Shown here: in pieces, positions 1 to 11,108 of the stretch | Position numbering within the stretch: the stretch's first letter is position 1 | How the letters are laid out: each line of letters opens with the position of its first letter | Origin: Sceloporus undulatus | Lineage: Eukaryota; Chordata; Lepidosauria; Squamata; Phrynosomatidae | Reading direction: 5' to 3' | Assembly (NCBI RefSeq): GCF_019175285.1 | Contig: NC_056525.1 | Location: forward strand, 128,376,397 to 128,440,396 | Length of the DNA stretch: 64,000 nucleotides | Notes under the pieces: generated by a model | Databases searched by the model: none | What the model saw: the letters and a program-made list of their open reading frames with translations, nothing else | What the model was told of the DNA's origin: nothing | Translations under genes and position numbers: made by a program

Positions 1-180
1 TTGAGAAAGGGGGGCTATAGAAGGAGGGCTAGATGGGGTACCTAGAGGGGGTTAGGGTTAGATAAAGAGGAGTAAGATAGAGAGGGCTTAGAGGGGGGCT
101 TAGAGACATAAATAATGGAGTTAGATAGAGCGGGTTAAAGAGGGCTTAGATAGAGGGGGGTTAGATGGGCTTAAATTCTA
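1..180. repeat. G/A-rich degenerate low-complexity tract
   Basis: Irregular repeats built on TTAGATAGAGGGGG and GGGCTTAGA, continuing at about 604-740. Two TTAGGG-like words occur near 47-58, but the tract is not a telomeric array. Confidence 0.7.
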
Positions 181-224
181 AAGCACCAGAGTTGTTCTCT
201 CTGCAGGGCTCTCAGACTACATAC

Positions 225-465
225 ACACTGCAGAACTAACCCAGTCTGACAGTACTTTAACTGTCCTGGATTAATGCTATGGAATTCTGGGAAATGTAAT
301 TTGTTGTGGCTCCAGAGCAGAGCTCTGCTTGTTCAGTGCCAGGAGCTGATTTGCCTGTGTAGTTTGGCTATCTGTGAATTTCACAAACCGCTCGGATTCC
401 CAGTGATTGGGCGGTATATAAATAAATCATCATCTTCTTCTTCTTATTATTATTATTATTATTAA
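225..465 (+). repeat. Partial Harbinger-like MITE followed by an L2 3' tail
   Basis: About 225-345 holds the 'CTGCAG...GGAATTCTGGGAAATGTA...CCAGAGC' half of a MITE family seen also at 12.8, 14.9, 38.7 and 62.7 kb. About 380-465 is an L2 3' end (GGGCGGTATATAAATAAAT) ending in (TTC)n/(TTA)n. Confidence 0.55.
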
Positions 466-480
466 ATAAGGGGGTTACAG

Positions 481-603
481 CAGTGGTTCCCAAACTGTGT
501 CCTTTAAGAGATTTTGGACTTCAACTCCCAGAAGCCTCAGACATGTTGCCCAATAGTCTGAGATTCTGGGAGCTGAAGTCCAAAATTACTTCAAGAGCAC
601 TGG
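481..603. mobile_element. Short foldback MITE
   Basis: The arms TTGGACTTCAACTCCCAGAA and TTCTGGGAGCTGAAGTCCAA are inverted copies, with CAGTGGTTCCCAAACT at one edge. Half-copies of the same family occur at 23.62-23.67 and 25.23-25.25 kb. Confidence 0.7.
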
Positions 604-741
604 GTTAGAGAGAGGGGGGAGTAGATAGGGGTTGGAGGGGAGTTTAGATGGAGAGAAGGAGGTAGATAGAAGGGGGTTAGAAAGGGCTCAGTTAAAGTGG
701 GGTAACGGGGAGAGGGAGTCAGAGAGAGGGTTAGAGAGGAG

Positions 742-809
742 AGGGGGGGGGGTGGGGGGGGGGGGGGGGGGGGGGCGTCGGAGGGGCGGGGGGGGGGGGG
801 GGGGGGGGG
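742..809 (+). repeat. Poly-G tract
   Basis: Two long G runs separated by a short CG-containing spacer at about 776-787. The tract could form G-quadruplexes and is also prone to sequencing or length error. GC-rich sequence without a recognisable gene continues to about 1190. Confidence 0.8.
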
Positions 810-1192
810 AGCCTGGGGCCCAGGAGGGGCCTGGAAGGTGCCCTCTTGCCTCTCCCGGGTGCCAGCCCCTTCCTCCTCTTCTGAGCCTTGCCGAGGCTCT
901 TCCTCCTCTTCCTCTCCGATGGCTGGGTCCCTGAGGCGCCCCTCCCCTTTAGTGAGGCAGCTCTCCCGGCTCTTCAGAGCCCCTTCCTTGCAAGAGCAGC
1001 AGGAGGAGTAGGGCTGGGGGGCAGGGGTTCCAGGAAAGGGCCCTTTCCTTCCCCAGGCCAGGCTGCCCCAGAGGCCAGGGCCTTTTCCTCCCCTCTCCCA
1101 GCGGCCTGCCTGGACGGGCGGGGGGGGGCACTGCTGCTGCCGACCTGCCTGGCCCTGCTCCTCCTCGCACCTTGTTGCCCTGCCTGACTAAC

Positions 1193-1603
1193 AGTGTTGC
1201 CAACAAGCCTCGAAGATAATTCCCCAAACGTTTGGCCAAAACTCACCAAATCCCCCCCATATCTCACCAAATACTTATTTCAACTCTCAAAATTACCATG
1301 AAAACCAATCACCAAAATCACACCAAAGGCTCTGAAAAGTACCCATTTTGGTGTGAAAGTCACCAGATTGTCAACACTGTAAAGCCTGCTCCTTGGGAGG
1401 GCTGGCCAATAGGGGCAAGGCAGAGCAGCAGAGCCCTCCCCTGCCAGCTCCAGCCCTGGCTGTTACGCTCATCACAATATAGGGATGCAGCAGGGCCAGG
1501 AGCCGAGCAGCCACCCGGGAATTGAAGAGGGCATGACGGAACTGGGAACGCCCCCTAGAAAGCAGGGGAGCCACACCTCCCACCGGGTTATGGCAACCCT
1601 ATC
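1193..1603. mobile_element. Possible hAT-like element with GTTGCCA ends
   Basis: It begins GTGTTGCCAAC and ends TTATGGCAACCCTA, like the better-supported hAT copies at 9.7 and 32.7 kb, and has GC-rich internal sequence. No clear target duplication was found. Confidence 0.4.
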
Positions 1604-2245
1604 TAGGAGTCCAGGTAGGCTACGAGCTGAACATGAGTCAACACTTCAATGTGGAAGCTAAAAAGGCCAATGCTATTTTAGCCTGCATCAATAGAAGTAC
1701 AGTGTCTAGGTCAAGGGAAGTAATAGTGCCACCGTATTCTGCTTTTCAGTTTCCAGTTCTGGGCACCACAATTCAAAAAGGATGTTGAGAAACTGGAGCA
1801 TGTCCAAAGGAGGGAGACTAAAATGGTAAAGGGTCTGGAAACCATGCCCTATGAAGAATGACTTAGGGGGCTGGGGATGATTAGCCTGGAGAAGAGAAGG
1901 TTAAGAGGTGATATGATAGCCCTGTTTAAATATTTGAAGGGATGTCATATTGAGGGAGCAAGCTTGTTTTCTGCTGCTCCAGAGAACAAAGACTCGGAAC
2001 AATGGATGCAAGCTACAGGAAAAGAGATTCCACCTCAACATTAGGAGGAACTTCCTGACAGTAAGGGCTGTTCAACAGTGGAATACACTCTCTCAGAGGG
2101 TATTGGAGTCTCCTCCTTTGGAGGTCATTAAACAGAAGCTGGATGGCCATCTTTCAAGGACGCTTTGATGGAGAGTTTCTGCATGGCAGGGGGTTGACTG
2201 GGTGACCCTTGCGGTCTCTTCCAATTCTACAATTCTGTGATTCTA
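1596..2245 (+). mobile_element. CR1 LINE, 3' end
   Basis: The C-terminal CR1 ORF2 wording is visible ([21 protein letters not shown], then PPLEVIKQKLDGHL). The 3' end is TTCCAATTCTACAATTCTGTGATTCT, split here as TTCCAATTCTAC and AATTCTGTGATTCT, the ATTCTRTGATTCT type typical of CR1. It is 5'-truncated and inactive. Confidence 0.9.
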
Positions 2246-2264
2246 TTGTTTGCCTCTTGTGTAA

Positions 2265-2518
2265 AATATCTTTAATGTATGTATTGACCACAAATCATGA
2301 ATTAAGTATTTACAACAAAATGATATTACACAGTTCTTATTATTATTTATTGTATTATATATAATACTCTGTATAATCAGTATTCTTTTGGTTTTTTGGT
2401 TATTATTTTTAGAGTCAGGTCTTATTTTCTTCTTTTTTGTTTTGCTGTGTTCAGTAGACAACTCACCCACATAATGAAACCAAGAAATACATATAATGTG
2501 AAAAGGGCACCTCTTATT
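2265..2518 (-). other. Probable FMO 3' UTR with poly(A) signals
   Basis: Downstream of the stop the minus strand is AT-rich. It carries AATAAA at 2351-2346 and ATTAAA at 2276-2271, either of which could direct 3' end formation. The 3' tail of a plus-strand CR1 begins just below about 2245, so the native 3' UTR is at most about 270 nt. No transcript evidence is available. Confidence 0.45.
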
Positions 2519-2897
2519 TTACTTTAGCCTGGGTAACCATGAAAGAGATGAGAATTTTAAAATGACCAGGGCTGTCCCAAGGAAGGAACAGCCAAGGACC
2601 TTAAACCAGAAGGAAGCCATGGAATGTGTGGGAGAATGATTGGTAGCTCTAGTCTTCAGGGGCTTTAGAACTCGGTCCCACTCAGTCAGTATTGCACTTC
2701 TGGCTTTTTTCCATTTCCCAGGTCCAGTCAGACGATACTGATAAGAAGTGCAGGGCCCACAAAGAATTTTCCAAGCTAGCTTGGGGTCTAATAGGAAGAG
2801 CAACAGCAAGTTGGGCTTGACCCCTGCACAAGCAGCAATTTCATCCATGTAGGCAACAAAGCTTGTCTTTATGCTGTCCTTTTCAATGGGAAAACCC
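2519..2897 (-). CDS. FMO2-like: FMO exon 9 (last coding exon, stop TAA)
   Basis: 379 nt including the stop; residues 419-543. The acceptor TTTTCTACTGCAG is strong. It encodes [59 protein letters not shown] and LKPLKTRA, then a hydrophobic stretch [19 protein letters not shown] that would anchor the protein in the ER, and a basic end PRLK. Confidence 0.95.
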
Positions 2898-5800
2898 CTG
2901 CAGTAGAAAAAAAATGGAAATAACATCAAGATTTCAAGCAACTTCAGTCATATTCTAGTTGTGACGCTTAGCACAGACAACAGAAGCCCTAGAATTATAG
3001 AATTGGAAGAGACCTCAAAGGCCATCAACTTCCTGCCAAGCAGGAATACACAGTCAAAACAACCCCCTCGCTCACCAGATGGCCATCCAGCCTCTGTTTA
3101 AAAACCTCCAAAGAAGGAGACTTCACCACAATCTGAGATAGTGTGTCAAACTATCAAACTTCTCCTAACGTTGAGGTGGAAACCTCTTTTACTAGTACAC
3201 CCATTTCATTAAAAGCAAACCATAGCGTTTCATGATATACAATCAAAGGCTTTGCTATCATAAGCATAGGCTGATTTTCTTTTGAAATTCTTCATTTTTC
3301 CTCTTCCTTTCCTGAACCCAGCTTGCATCCTGGGGGCAGAAAGTTGGCCCCCAGACCAACCATAGTTCCCCACCTCTATATTAGAACAAAACAGGCCTTC
3401 CTAACCTCTTTTCTTTCAGAACAAAATGTGATATGCAGGGGGCTAGGAAACCTACAAGTTCCATGCATCCTGAAATGTTGGCATGGCTCAAGAGGAGTCT
3501 TTGCCAGGACTTTTCAACCTACCTAATTCTGTTTTCCTCCCAGGAGTTTAATTTCCCCACCAATGCTATGTATCTCACTCTACAGCTGTTATGTGCTTTT
3601 TTTTGCAGAAGACCAAATGCAGACTGCAACCATTCTCAGACTTGGCTACTGGGTAAGGAAGGCTTAATTTCTTCTCTTCTTCCAATCTAGAATGTGCAAC
3701 CAACCATACCATGTTATCATATCAAAGAACCCTTGACATAATATTTGGACCATGATTCTATGTGCTTTTTCAGTAAGTTAGAAGAGCATTGAACAAAATT
3801 ACTGAAGTGTTTAATATAAAATATAGAAGAAGAATAAAGAGTCTTCTGACATCTTAAAGACTTAAAAGTAATATCTGACATAATTTCATTTGAACAGCAG
3901 CCTGCTTCATCACATGTTTTCATGGCTGGAGTACCTGAAAACTCATGGCATATGCAATCAGTAAGGCCTGTTATAGACTGCCAAAATAAAGCTGCTTCGG
4001 GTCTCTTTGGAGGTATGCTGTTTAAATGATGCATGCATCCTAAGAATCCGGAAGCTGCACCAAAGCTGCACTCCAGTGCTTATGAATGGAGTGTGGCTTT
4101 GGCGCGACCTCCGGACTCTTAGGACACATGCATCATTTAAATAACATACCTCCAAAGAGACCTGAAGCAGCTTTATTTTGGCAGTCTGTAATAGGCCTAA
4201 GTCTTTAAGATGCATCAAGACTAGGGTTGTCATATTCCACTTCCTCAAATCTTGGTATCTATTTAGCATATTATGCAAATCATCTGGATTATGCAAATTA
4301 CCCTAATTTGCATTCTACTGATGTAAATTCTGCACAGTACTTGTTGTATTTGCTTTTCCTCCTCTGTTTCAGTTTTAATACCACTTTCTGCAGTTAAAAC
4401 TAATCAAACTGAAACAGTGCAGTGTAATGTTTAAAGTGCTGGACTTGGAACTGTGCAACCCAAGTTTAAATGTCTACTTGGTCATGTAATTTACCATATA
4501 AACTTGGCCCACCACTGTCTTTCAGCAAACCTGCCTTACAGGTTGCTCCCTTGCTTTTTGAACTTCACCACTTGCATTACTAGGGGCCCATACAGACAGG
4601 CCAAAATAAAGCTGCTTCGTGTCTCTTTGGAGGTATGCTGTTTAAATGACACACGGATTTTAAGAGTCCAGAAGCTGCACCAAAGCCGTGCTCCAGTCCT
4701 TAAGACTGGAGCATGGCTTTGGCGTGGCTTCTGGCCTCTTAGGATGCATGTATCATTAAAACAGCATACTTCCAAAGAGACTCAAAGCAGCTTTATTTTG
4801 GCCTGTCACTCTCCTTTCCCTTTTATTCCCTCCCATCCCTCATCTTGCACCCTCATAATGGCTCTCTCCCTTGCTTTTCATACACTGCTGTTGCTGCTGA
4901 CTTCTTTTCTCTTATTCCTTACCTTGCCTTGCAAAGTGCACTTTTATAGCTTTTTGTACTCTGCGACTTGCACAGCTCACTCTCCTGCTCCCTTCATCGT
5001 CTTTCTTGGCACCCTTTTGATATATTCCTCTCTTGCTTCTTGCACTCCATTGCTCCCTCTCCCATCTTTCCTGCTCCTTCTCTTGTCTTTTCTCGAGCTC
5101 TTGTAAATCACACCCTCTTACACTCTGGTGCTTGCACTGCTCACTCCTTGCACACTTGCAGTGTGTCCATTTGCTTCTTGCATTCCACTGCTTGTATTAC
5201 TCACTCTTATTTCCCTAATGCCCAAAAGGTGAGGCAGACTTGCCCCTTGCAGAACAATTTCTTTTATATTAGAACAAAACAGACCTTCCTAAGCTCTTTT
5301 CTTTCTGGGTATATTTTGCCTGGAAGAAGAGAAAGATAAGAGATGATATGATAACCCTGTTTAAATATTTGAAGGGGTGTCATGGAGCAAGCTTTTTTTC
5401 TGCTGCTCCAGAGAATAGGACCTGGAGCAATGGATTCAAACTAGAGGAAAAGGGACTCCACCTTGACATTAGGAAAAGTTTCCTGACAGTAAGAGTTGTT
5501 TGACGGTGAAACACACTCCCTCAGAGAATGGTGGATTCTTCTTTGGAGATCGTTAAACAGATCCTGGATGGCCATCTGCCAAGAGTGCTTTGATTTTGTG
5601 TTCTTGCATGACAGAGGTTAAACTTGATGGCCCTTGTGATTTCTTCCAGCTCTATGATTCTATGATTTTGACAGAAGAATGTGCCCACACTTTGTCCATA
5701 TCTCTGTTTCTGCAAACACTAGAGACTTTCTTTTTAAAAACACGAAGGCTTGGAATATGAGCAAATTGATTGTACAAACAGGCACTTGGTGGCTTGCATA

Positions 5801-8800
5801 TAATCTGGGTAAATCCTGGTTATTTGGGTAGTATGGCAACCTTGCTGAAGACCCTCAATTGGTGTTTCTGCAACAGACTAACATGTCTACCCACCTTTCC
5901 CAGTATACAAAAACATGTAACATACATTTTAAGAAGAGTCTTCTTCTTTTTAGCAACTTCACTCATCAGTCTGCTCACTGGTGGGAGTTTACATGACCCT
6001 GGATATAAAAAAAAACACGAACTGTTCACACACAAATGGCTGTATTTAGTTTAATCTGATTTTAGTAGTCTTTCTATATTGATCAGAATTCCTGTAAGTC
6101 ATGTCTGGCTTGGAGTATTCACTGCCTTTATTGGAATATCTTTGGGCCCAAACAGACAGGCCAAAATAAAGCTGCTTCAGGGCAGTTTGGAGGTATGCTG
6201 TTTAAATGCTGCACGCATCCTAAGAGGCTGGAAGCTGCGCCGAAAGCCATGCTCCAGTCCTAAGGACTAGAGTGCAGCTTTGGTACAACTTCTGGCCTCT
6301 TAAGATGTGTGTGTCATTTAAACAGCATACCTCCATAGTGACCTGAAGCAGCTTTATTTTGGCTTGTCTGTTCGGGTCCTTTGTTAATCTGTGATCCTGA
6401 TTAGACATCATGATAGCAATATACCCACCTTGGTTTTTACATATCAAATCAGTAGCAAAAGGATCAGAGCATGCAAAACAGAAAATACAGGCCACATTCT
6501 TGCTTTTATAAATAACAGGTTTTCATAGTTTTGGTTTGACAGGGTACTTGCAGAAAAAAAGGTACTTGGAAATTAAATTAATAGAACTGTATTTAAGGAC
6601 AAGGTTCATGGCAATCATAATTCTGACCCATTTGTGTGTAAAGCAGGGGTGGCGATGTTGGATTTTAACATCAGATAGAACTTAGGGGTACATTTAGAAC
6701 TAAACATTTCTCCTTCTTCTAAACTTGTAGCAGATTACTTTACTTCCAATCTAATCTATTTCTAAAGTAGAACAGGAAAAAAAAAAGAATTTGGGTGGCC
6801 AACTTTTGGTAGACAACATGGGGAAAGGATGGTAGAGTCTGATCCTCTCACACATACTGTACATCCCTTTTCTTGGTAAAAGCAGATTCTCACAGACATA
6901 CAGAATTTGGAAACAATTCATTGGAAATAATTGTTGCAATTTGAATTTCTACATCTTGAAATCTTTATATAGGAGCAGATAATGACCCAGCCCACCATCA
7001 CCACTGTTGGCACTCAGCTGCATCCACTGCAGGAAGAGAGAAGGGATAAAGTTGAGGGACAGTCTTGCTGCCAGCCAGCAGCATACTCACATGGAATGCA
7101 AGGAGGCAGAGCAAGGGGACAGCTCGGCCCACAATCACTTTCATGCGAAACTCACTACTGGGAAGAGGAAAGTGTGGGGATGACAACAGAGCAAGAAGAG
7201 ACAGAAGTACTGAAGGATGGAGAGCAATGGCAGTGTAGAAACAGAGAGCGATGACCAGAGGAGGATAGAGTCTGAGGAGTAACAGAACTTGAAGGAAGTT
7301 GGAACAGTATTGAGCATGATGTATGCTGATATTAGCATTGAGGTGACAAACAATTACTGGGCAGCAGCTGTAGCGGAGGGTGACATTGGTGGAGAACCTC
7401 TTGGAGATAACAACAGTGACACCATAACTAACACATGTTCTTACTGAATGTATAAGGAGGCAATAGTGACTCCTTGCAGGAACCCTTCACTGAGGAGTTT
7501 ATCAGACAAGGGATATTGGAAGTATAATCCAGTGGCAATCCGAACGCAATCATGGGGTTTAACGTTGTTGCATGAAAGATGATCACACGCAATTTCAGGC
7601 AATGGCAAGCTATTTTCGGGCAATGGGAAGTCAGTTTGAACACAATTCGAATTCATGTAAATTTGCTGAACTAGCGAATTCACGTGAATGCATTCTGGTC
7701 CCACTTTCTTTTCATTAAAAATTAAGAGAAATTCCTTCCGTGTGATAAAACTTCTGAGAAAACTCTGTGATGAGACAATCCAAAATGAAACAAAAGGTAC
7801 TAATAAGACACAAGCAAGGCACTAAAAGGGCAGAGCAAAAGGTAATTATAAACAGGGATGGAGAAAAAGGCACAACTGAACTCAGGCAAAAAGGAAAACA
7901 AACAGTAGACATGCTCAAAAGCTAAAAAGTACCAGAAGCTGCAATATACATAAGAACATGAAATGTATGAGTCAAGGGAAGATAGATATAGTAAAAAAGG
8001 AAACAGAACATATAAACAGCAAGACTAGGGTAGGTGAGCTAAAATGGACAGGAAAAAGACATTTTGAGTTGGACAAGTCCACAGTGCATTACTCAGCAAA
8101 TGAAAAGACAAGAAGAAATGGGGTGGCATTAATAGTGAGATGAGACTTAGTAAAATCAATCAAAGTATACAGCACAAAGTCAGATTACATCATGTCAATA
8201 AGACTTCAGGGGAAACCAATTAACATTGCCATAATTCATGTCTAAGTGCCAGCCACAGATGTGGGGAGGAAAAAGGAAAAAAAAAAAAGAAATTGAGAGA
8301 TTTGAAAGAATTTGACACCACACTAAAACAGGATTTCTTGCTAACCATCGATGATTGGAATGCAAAATTAAGAAGAGGAACAGTTTCAAAAACAGAAGAC
8401 CTATTTGGACTAGGATCAAGAAATGAAGGAGGAGATCAGCTGACAGAGTTTTGAGGCCAGAAAACTATTCATAGGAAACACTTTCTTCATACAACCTGAG
8501 ATGAGATTATATACATGGACATCACCAGATATATAATACAAAGATCATATAGATTAAATAATCAGAAACAGAAGATGGAGAAGCTCTATATTCATAGCAA
8601 AAACAAGACCAGGCACAGACTGTGGCACAATCATTGAACTATTAATACCAAAAATTAAAATAAAGCTGAAGAAGAATACAAAATCAATCACCATGCCAAA
8701 ATATGAGCTGAAGAACATCTCAGCTGAATTCAAAGAAAAAGTGAAAAATAGATTTGCATTGTTAAGCATAATTGACCAGGAAGCAAAAGAACTATGAACA

Positions 8801-11064
8801 AAGAGTTAAAGATGCTGTGGCCAAAATTAAAGAGAAGAAAAACAGATGGAAGATGAAAGACTGCGAGCAGTGAAAGAAAGAAGAAAAGCAAAAAGAAAAA
8901 AAAAGTAGAAAGAGAATTATTATAATAATCAATGCAGAGAAATTGAAGCTAAGAACAAATTAGGAAGAACCAAAGACCTCTTCCACAATAACTTAAGAAA
9001 TGAAAAGGAAATTTTAATCAAGAATGAGGATGTTACTTGACCAGCAGAGGAACATAATACACTACAAAAGTGAAAATATTTTTTTAGGCAATACATTGAA
9101 GAGCTATATAAAAGAGAAAGAAGGATGAATCATAAATGGGAAGAAGAATCATATGAAGATAAAACTCAAATTTTGGAAAGTGAAGTTAAAGTGGTAACCC
9201 AAGCAACTGAGAAGAATAAAGCATCAGAGAAAGATGATATAACAATAGAATGGTTGCAATCTATAGATAGAATCGACTATAATTCTGCTAACAAAATATA
9301 GTCCACAGATTGGAAATGATCAATATACATTCCCATCACTTAGATGTTTATCACACTATGCTCTTAAAGAGGTACTATTCCAGTGTGACTCCTCTAGCAG
9401 CCTCCTGTTGCATGCTGGGATTGGCAGTTTTAAGGAGCTGAACTTCTCTGCCTGAGAATTCTAAATACCCCTCCTTAAAACTGCCAATCCCAGCATGCAA
9501 CAGGAGGCAGCTAGAGGAGTCACACTGGAATAGTACCTCTTTAAGAGCTCGTCTGATAAACACCTTAAAAAGGAGATATAAAACAGTACAGTAACTACAG
9601 GACTATTGCATTATTTCTCATGCATTGCAAAGTTATGTTTAAAATTCTGTAGCAGAGACTCCTATCTAGGATTGCCATATCCCGTTTTTTCCTGGGACAT
9701 TCCCAGTATTTAAGGCACTTTGGGATGTCCCATCAGGTTTTGGGATCATGTCCCGGACCTAGCAAGGCCTCCCTGACTCTGACGCAGTTGTGTGGGGCCT
9801 CAGCCAACTGGCTGTCCGGGAAAGCAGCCAAAGGGCTGATAAGGCAGCTAGTTCTCAAACAAACAACCCCCTCCCAGCACAGCAAAGTCAGTGTAAGCTA
9901 CACAGTCCTAGAGAGTTGCAGTAGCTTTACCAAAAGGGATTACCAAGAGAATTGTCAGACGGTCTGAGGTTCAGGGTAACAGATAGGCAGGTCGATGAAG
10001 CAGTCCAAGGTCAAGGTTTCCGGGTATTCAAGACAAGAAGCCAAGGAGCCAGAGACAGAGTCTTTCCCCTAAAAGAGTCAGATATCCACTGGCAAAGAAC
10101 CACACATGCTCCAGGTGCTTAAGAAGGCAAGGAGCTGGCCTTCAGCTGTGCCTGATTACGAAGACGCTTCTGATAAAGCCTCCGAGATCTTCGAAGGCCC
10201 TCTCTTTCTGCTCGACGCTCATTGAAGGTAGGCACACTGCCCAGATGCTCCTCCATGTCCACAGCCTCGGCACCAGGCAAACTTGACTGCTGAACCTCTG
10301 GAGGGGCCATAGACTCTGCTCCAGCAGAACTAGGGCCAGCCTCTGGCTCCTCCATTACAGGTTCAAGCCCCTGGGGCTCTGGCTTCTCCATTATAGGTTC
10401 AGATCCCAGAGGCTCTAGCTCATCCTCTGAGTCCTCCAAGCCATCTTCCAGGCTGGGCATGACACTGGCCAATAAGTCAGCCTCCAAAACATCCAGGGGT
10501 CAAGGCCTCCCTGCTGTGAGAATTGCGTATTCTAACCAGACCTTAACAACAACTATTGTAAAAACAGAAATTTATTATCAAGGAAAGTAGAAATACACTG
10601 AATCACGTCTTTGCTGAATCTGGAGAACTCCAGCACTTTAAAATCCCCCAGACCCCCCCCCTTTGGTTGCTTTTTTCCAAAGGCACTTTCTTCTGGTCAG
10701 CTTTGATGTAGAATTCCTCCCTTTGTGCTGAAGGGGAGAAGAAGGGGGGGGAGTAACCATTTGGTTCCTAGTTCCTTTGACTAGGAGAGATCTAAGGATG
10801 TATGCATCTATGGTATCTGTTACCCATCCAGCCCTCATAAAACTGCCTGTCTGCGATACGTGACCATCCGGCCCATTCCCCATGGTGGCAGTCCTCCTTC
10901 CCAAAAATGCCTATCTATCTATATCTCTACTCCCTCTCTATATATGCTTATCTATCTCTATCCCTATTTGTGTGTGAGAGCCTATTCACTGGCCCCCATT
11001 CTGCAGTTTATCTATCTATCTATCTATCTATCTATCCATCCATCTATCTCTACAAGGTCTATCC

Positions 11065-11108
<44 letters not shown>

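Noticed and set aside
1-180. Possible interstitial telomere repeats
   Set aside because: Only two TTAGGG words in a G/A-rich degenerate tract.
770-1190. CpG island or promoter of a neighbouring gene
   Set aside because: GC-rich, but dominated by G runs and TCC/CAG low-complexity; no TSS features or coding exon. Not excluded, but not supportable.
632-1270. Overlapping ORFs of about 100 codons near the window start
   Set aside because: They read G-runs and GC-rich DNA on both strands and have low-complexity composition.
4453-5106. 217-codon plus ORF
   Set aside because: It runs through a MITE and a pyrimidine-rich degenerate tract; no domain.
6380-6495. Minus-strand [16 protein letters not shown] as FMO exon 8
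   Set aside because: Spacing between CK and MM is off, there is no splice site, and it runs into a MITE.
11006-11108. TATC array as a CRISPR-like or satellite array
   Set aside because: Plain tetranucleotide microsatellite without spacers.
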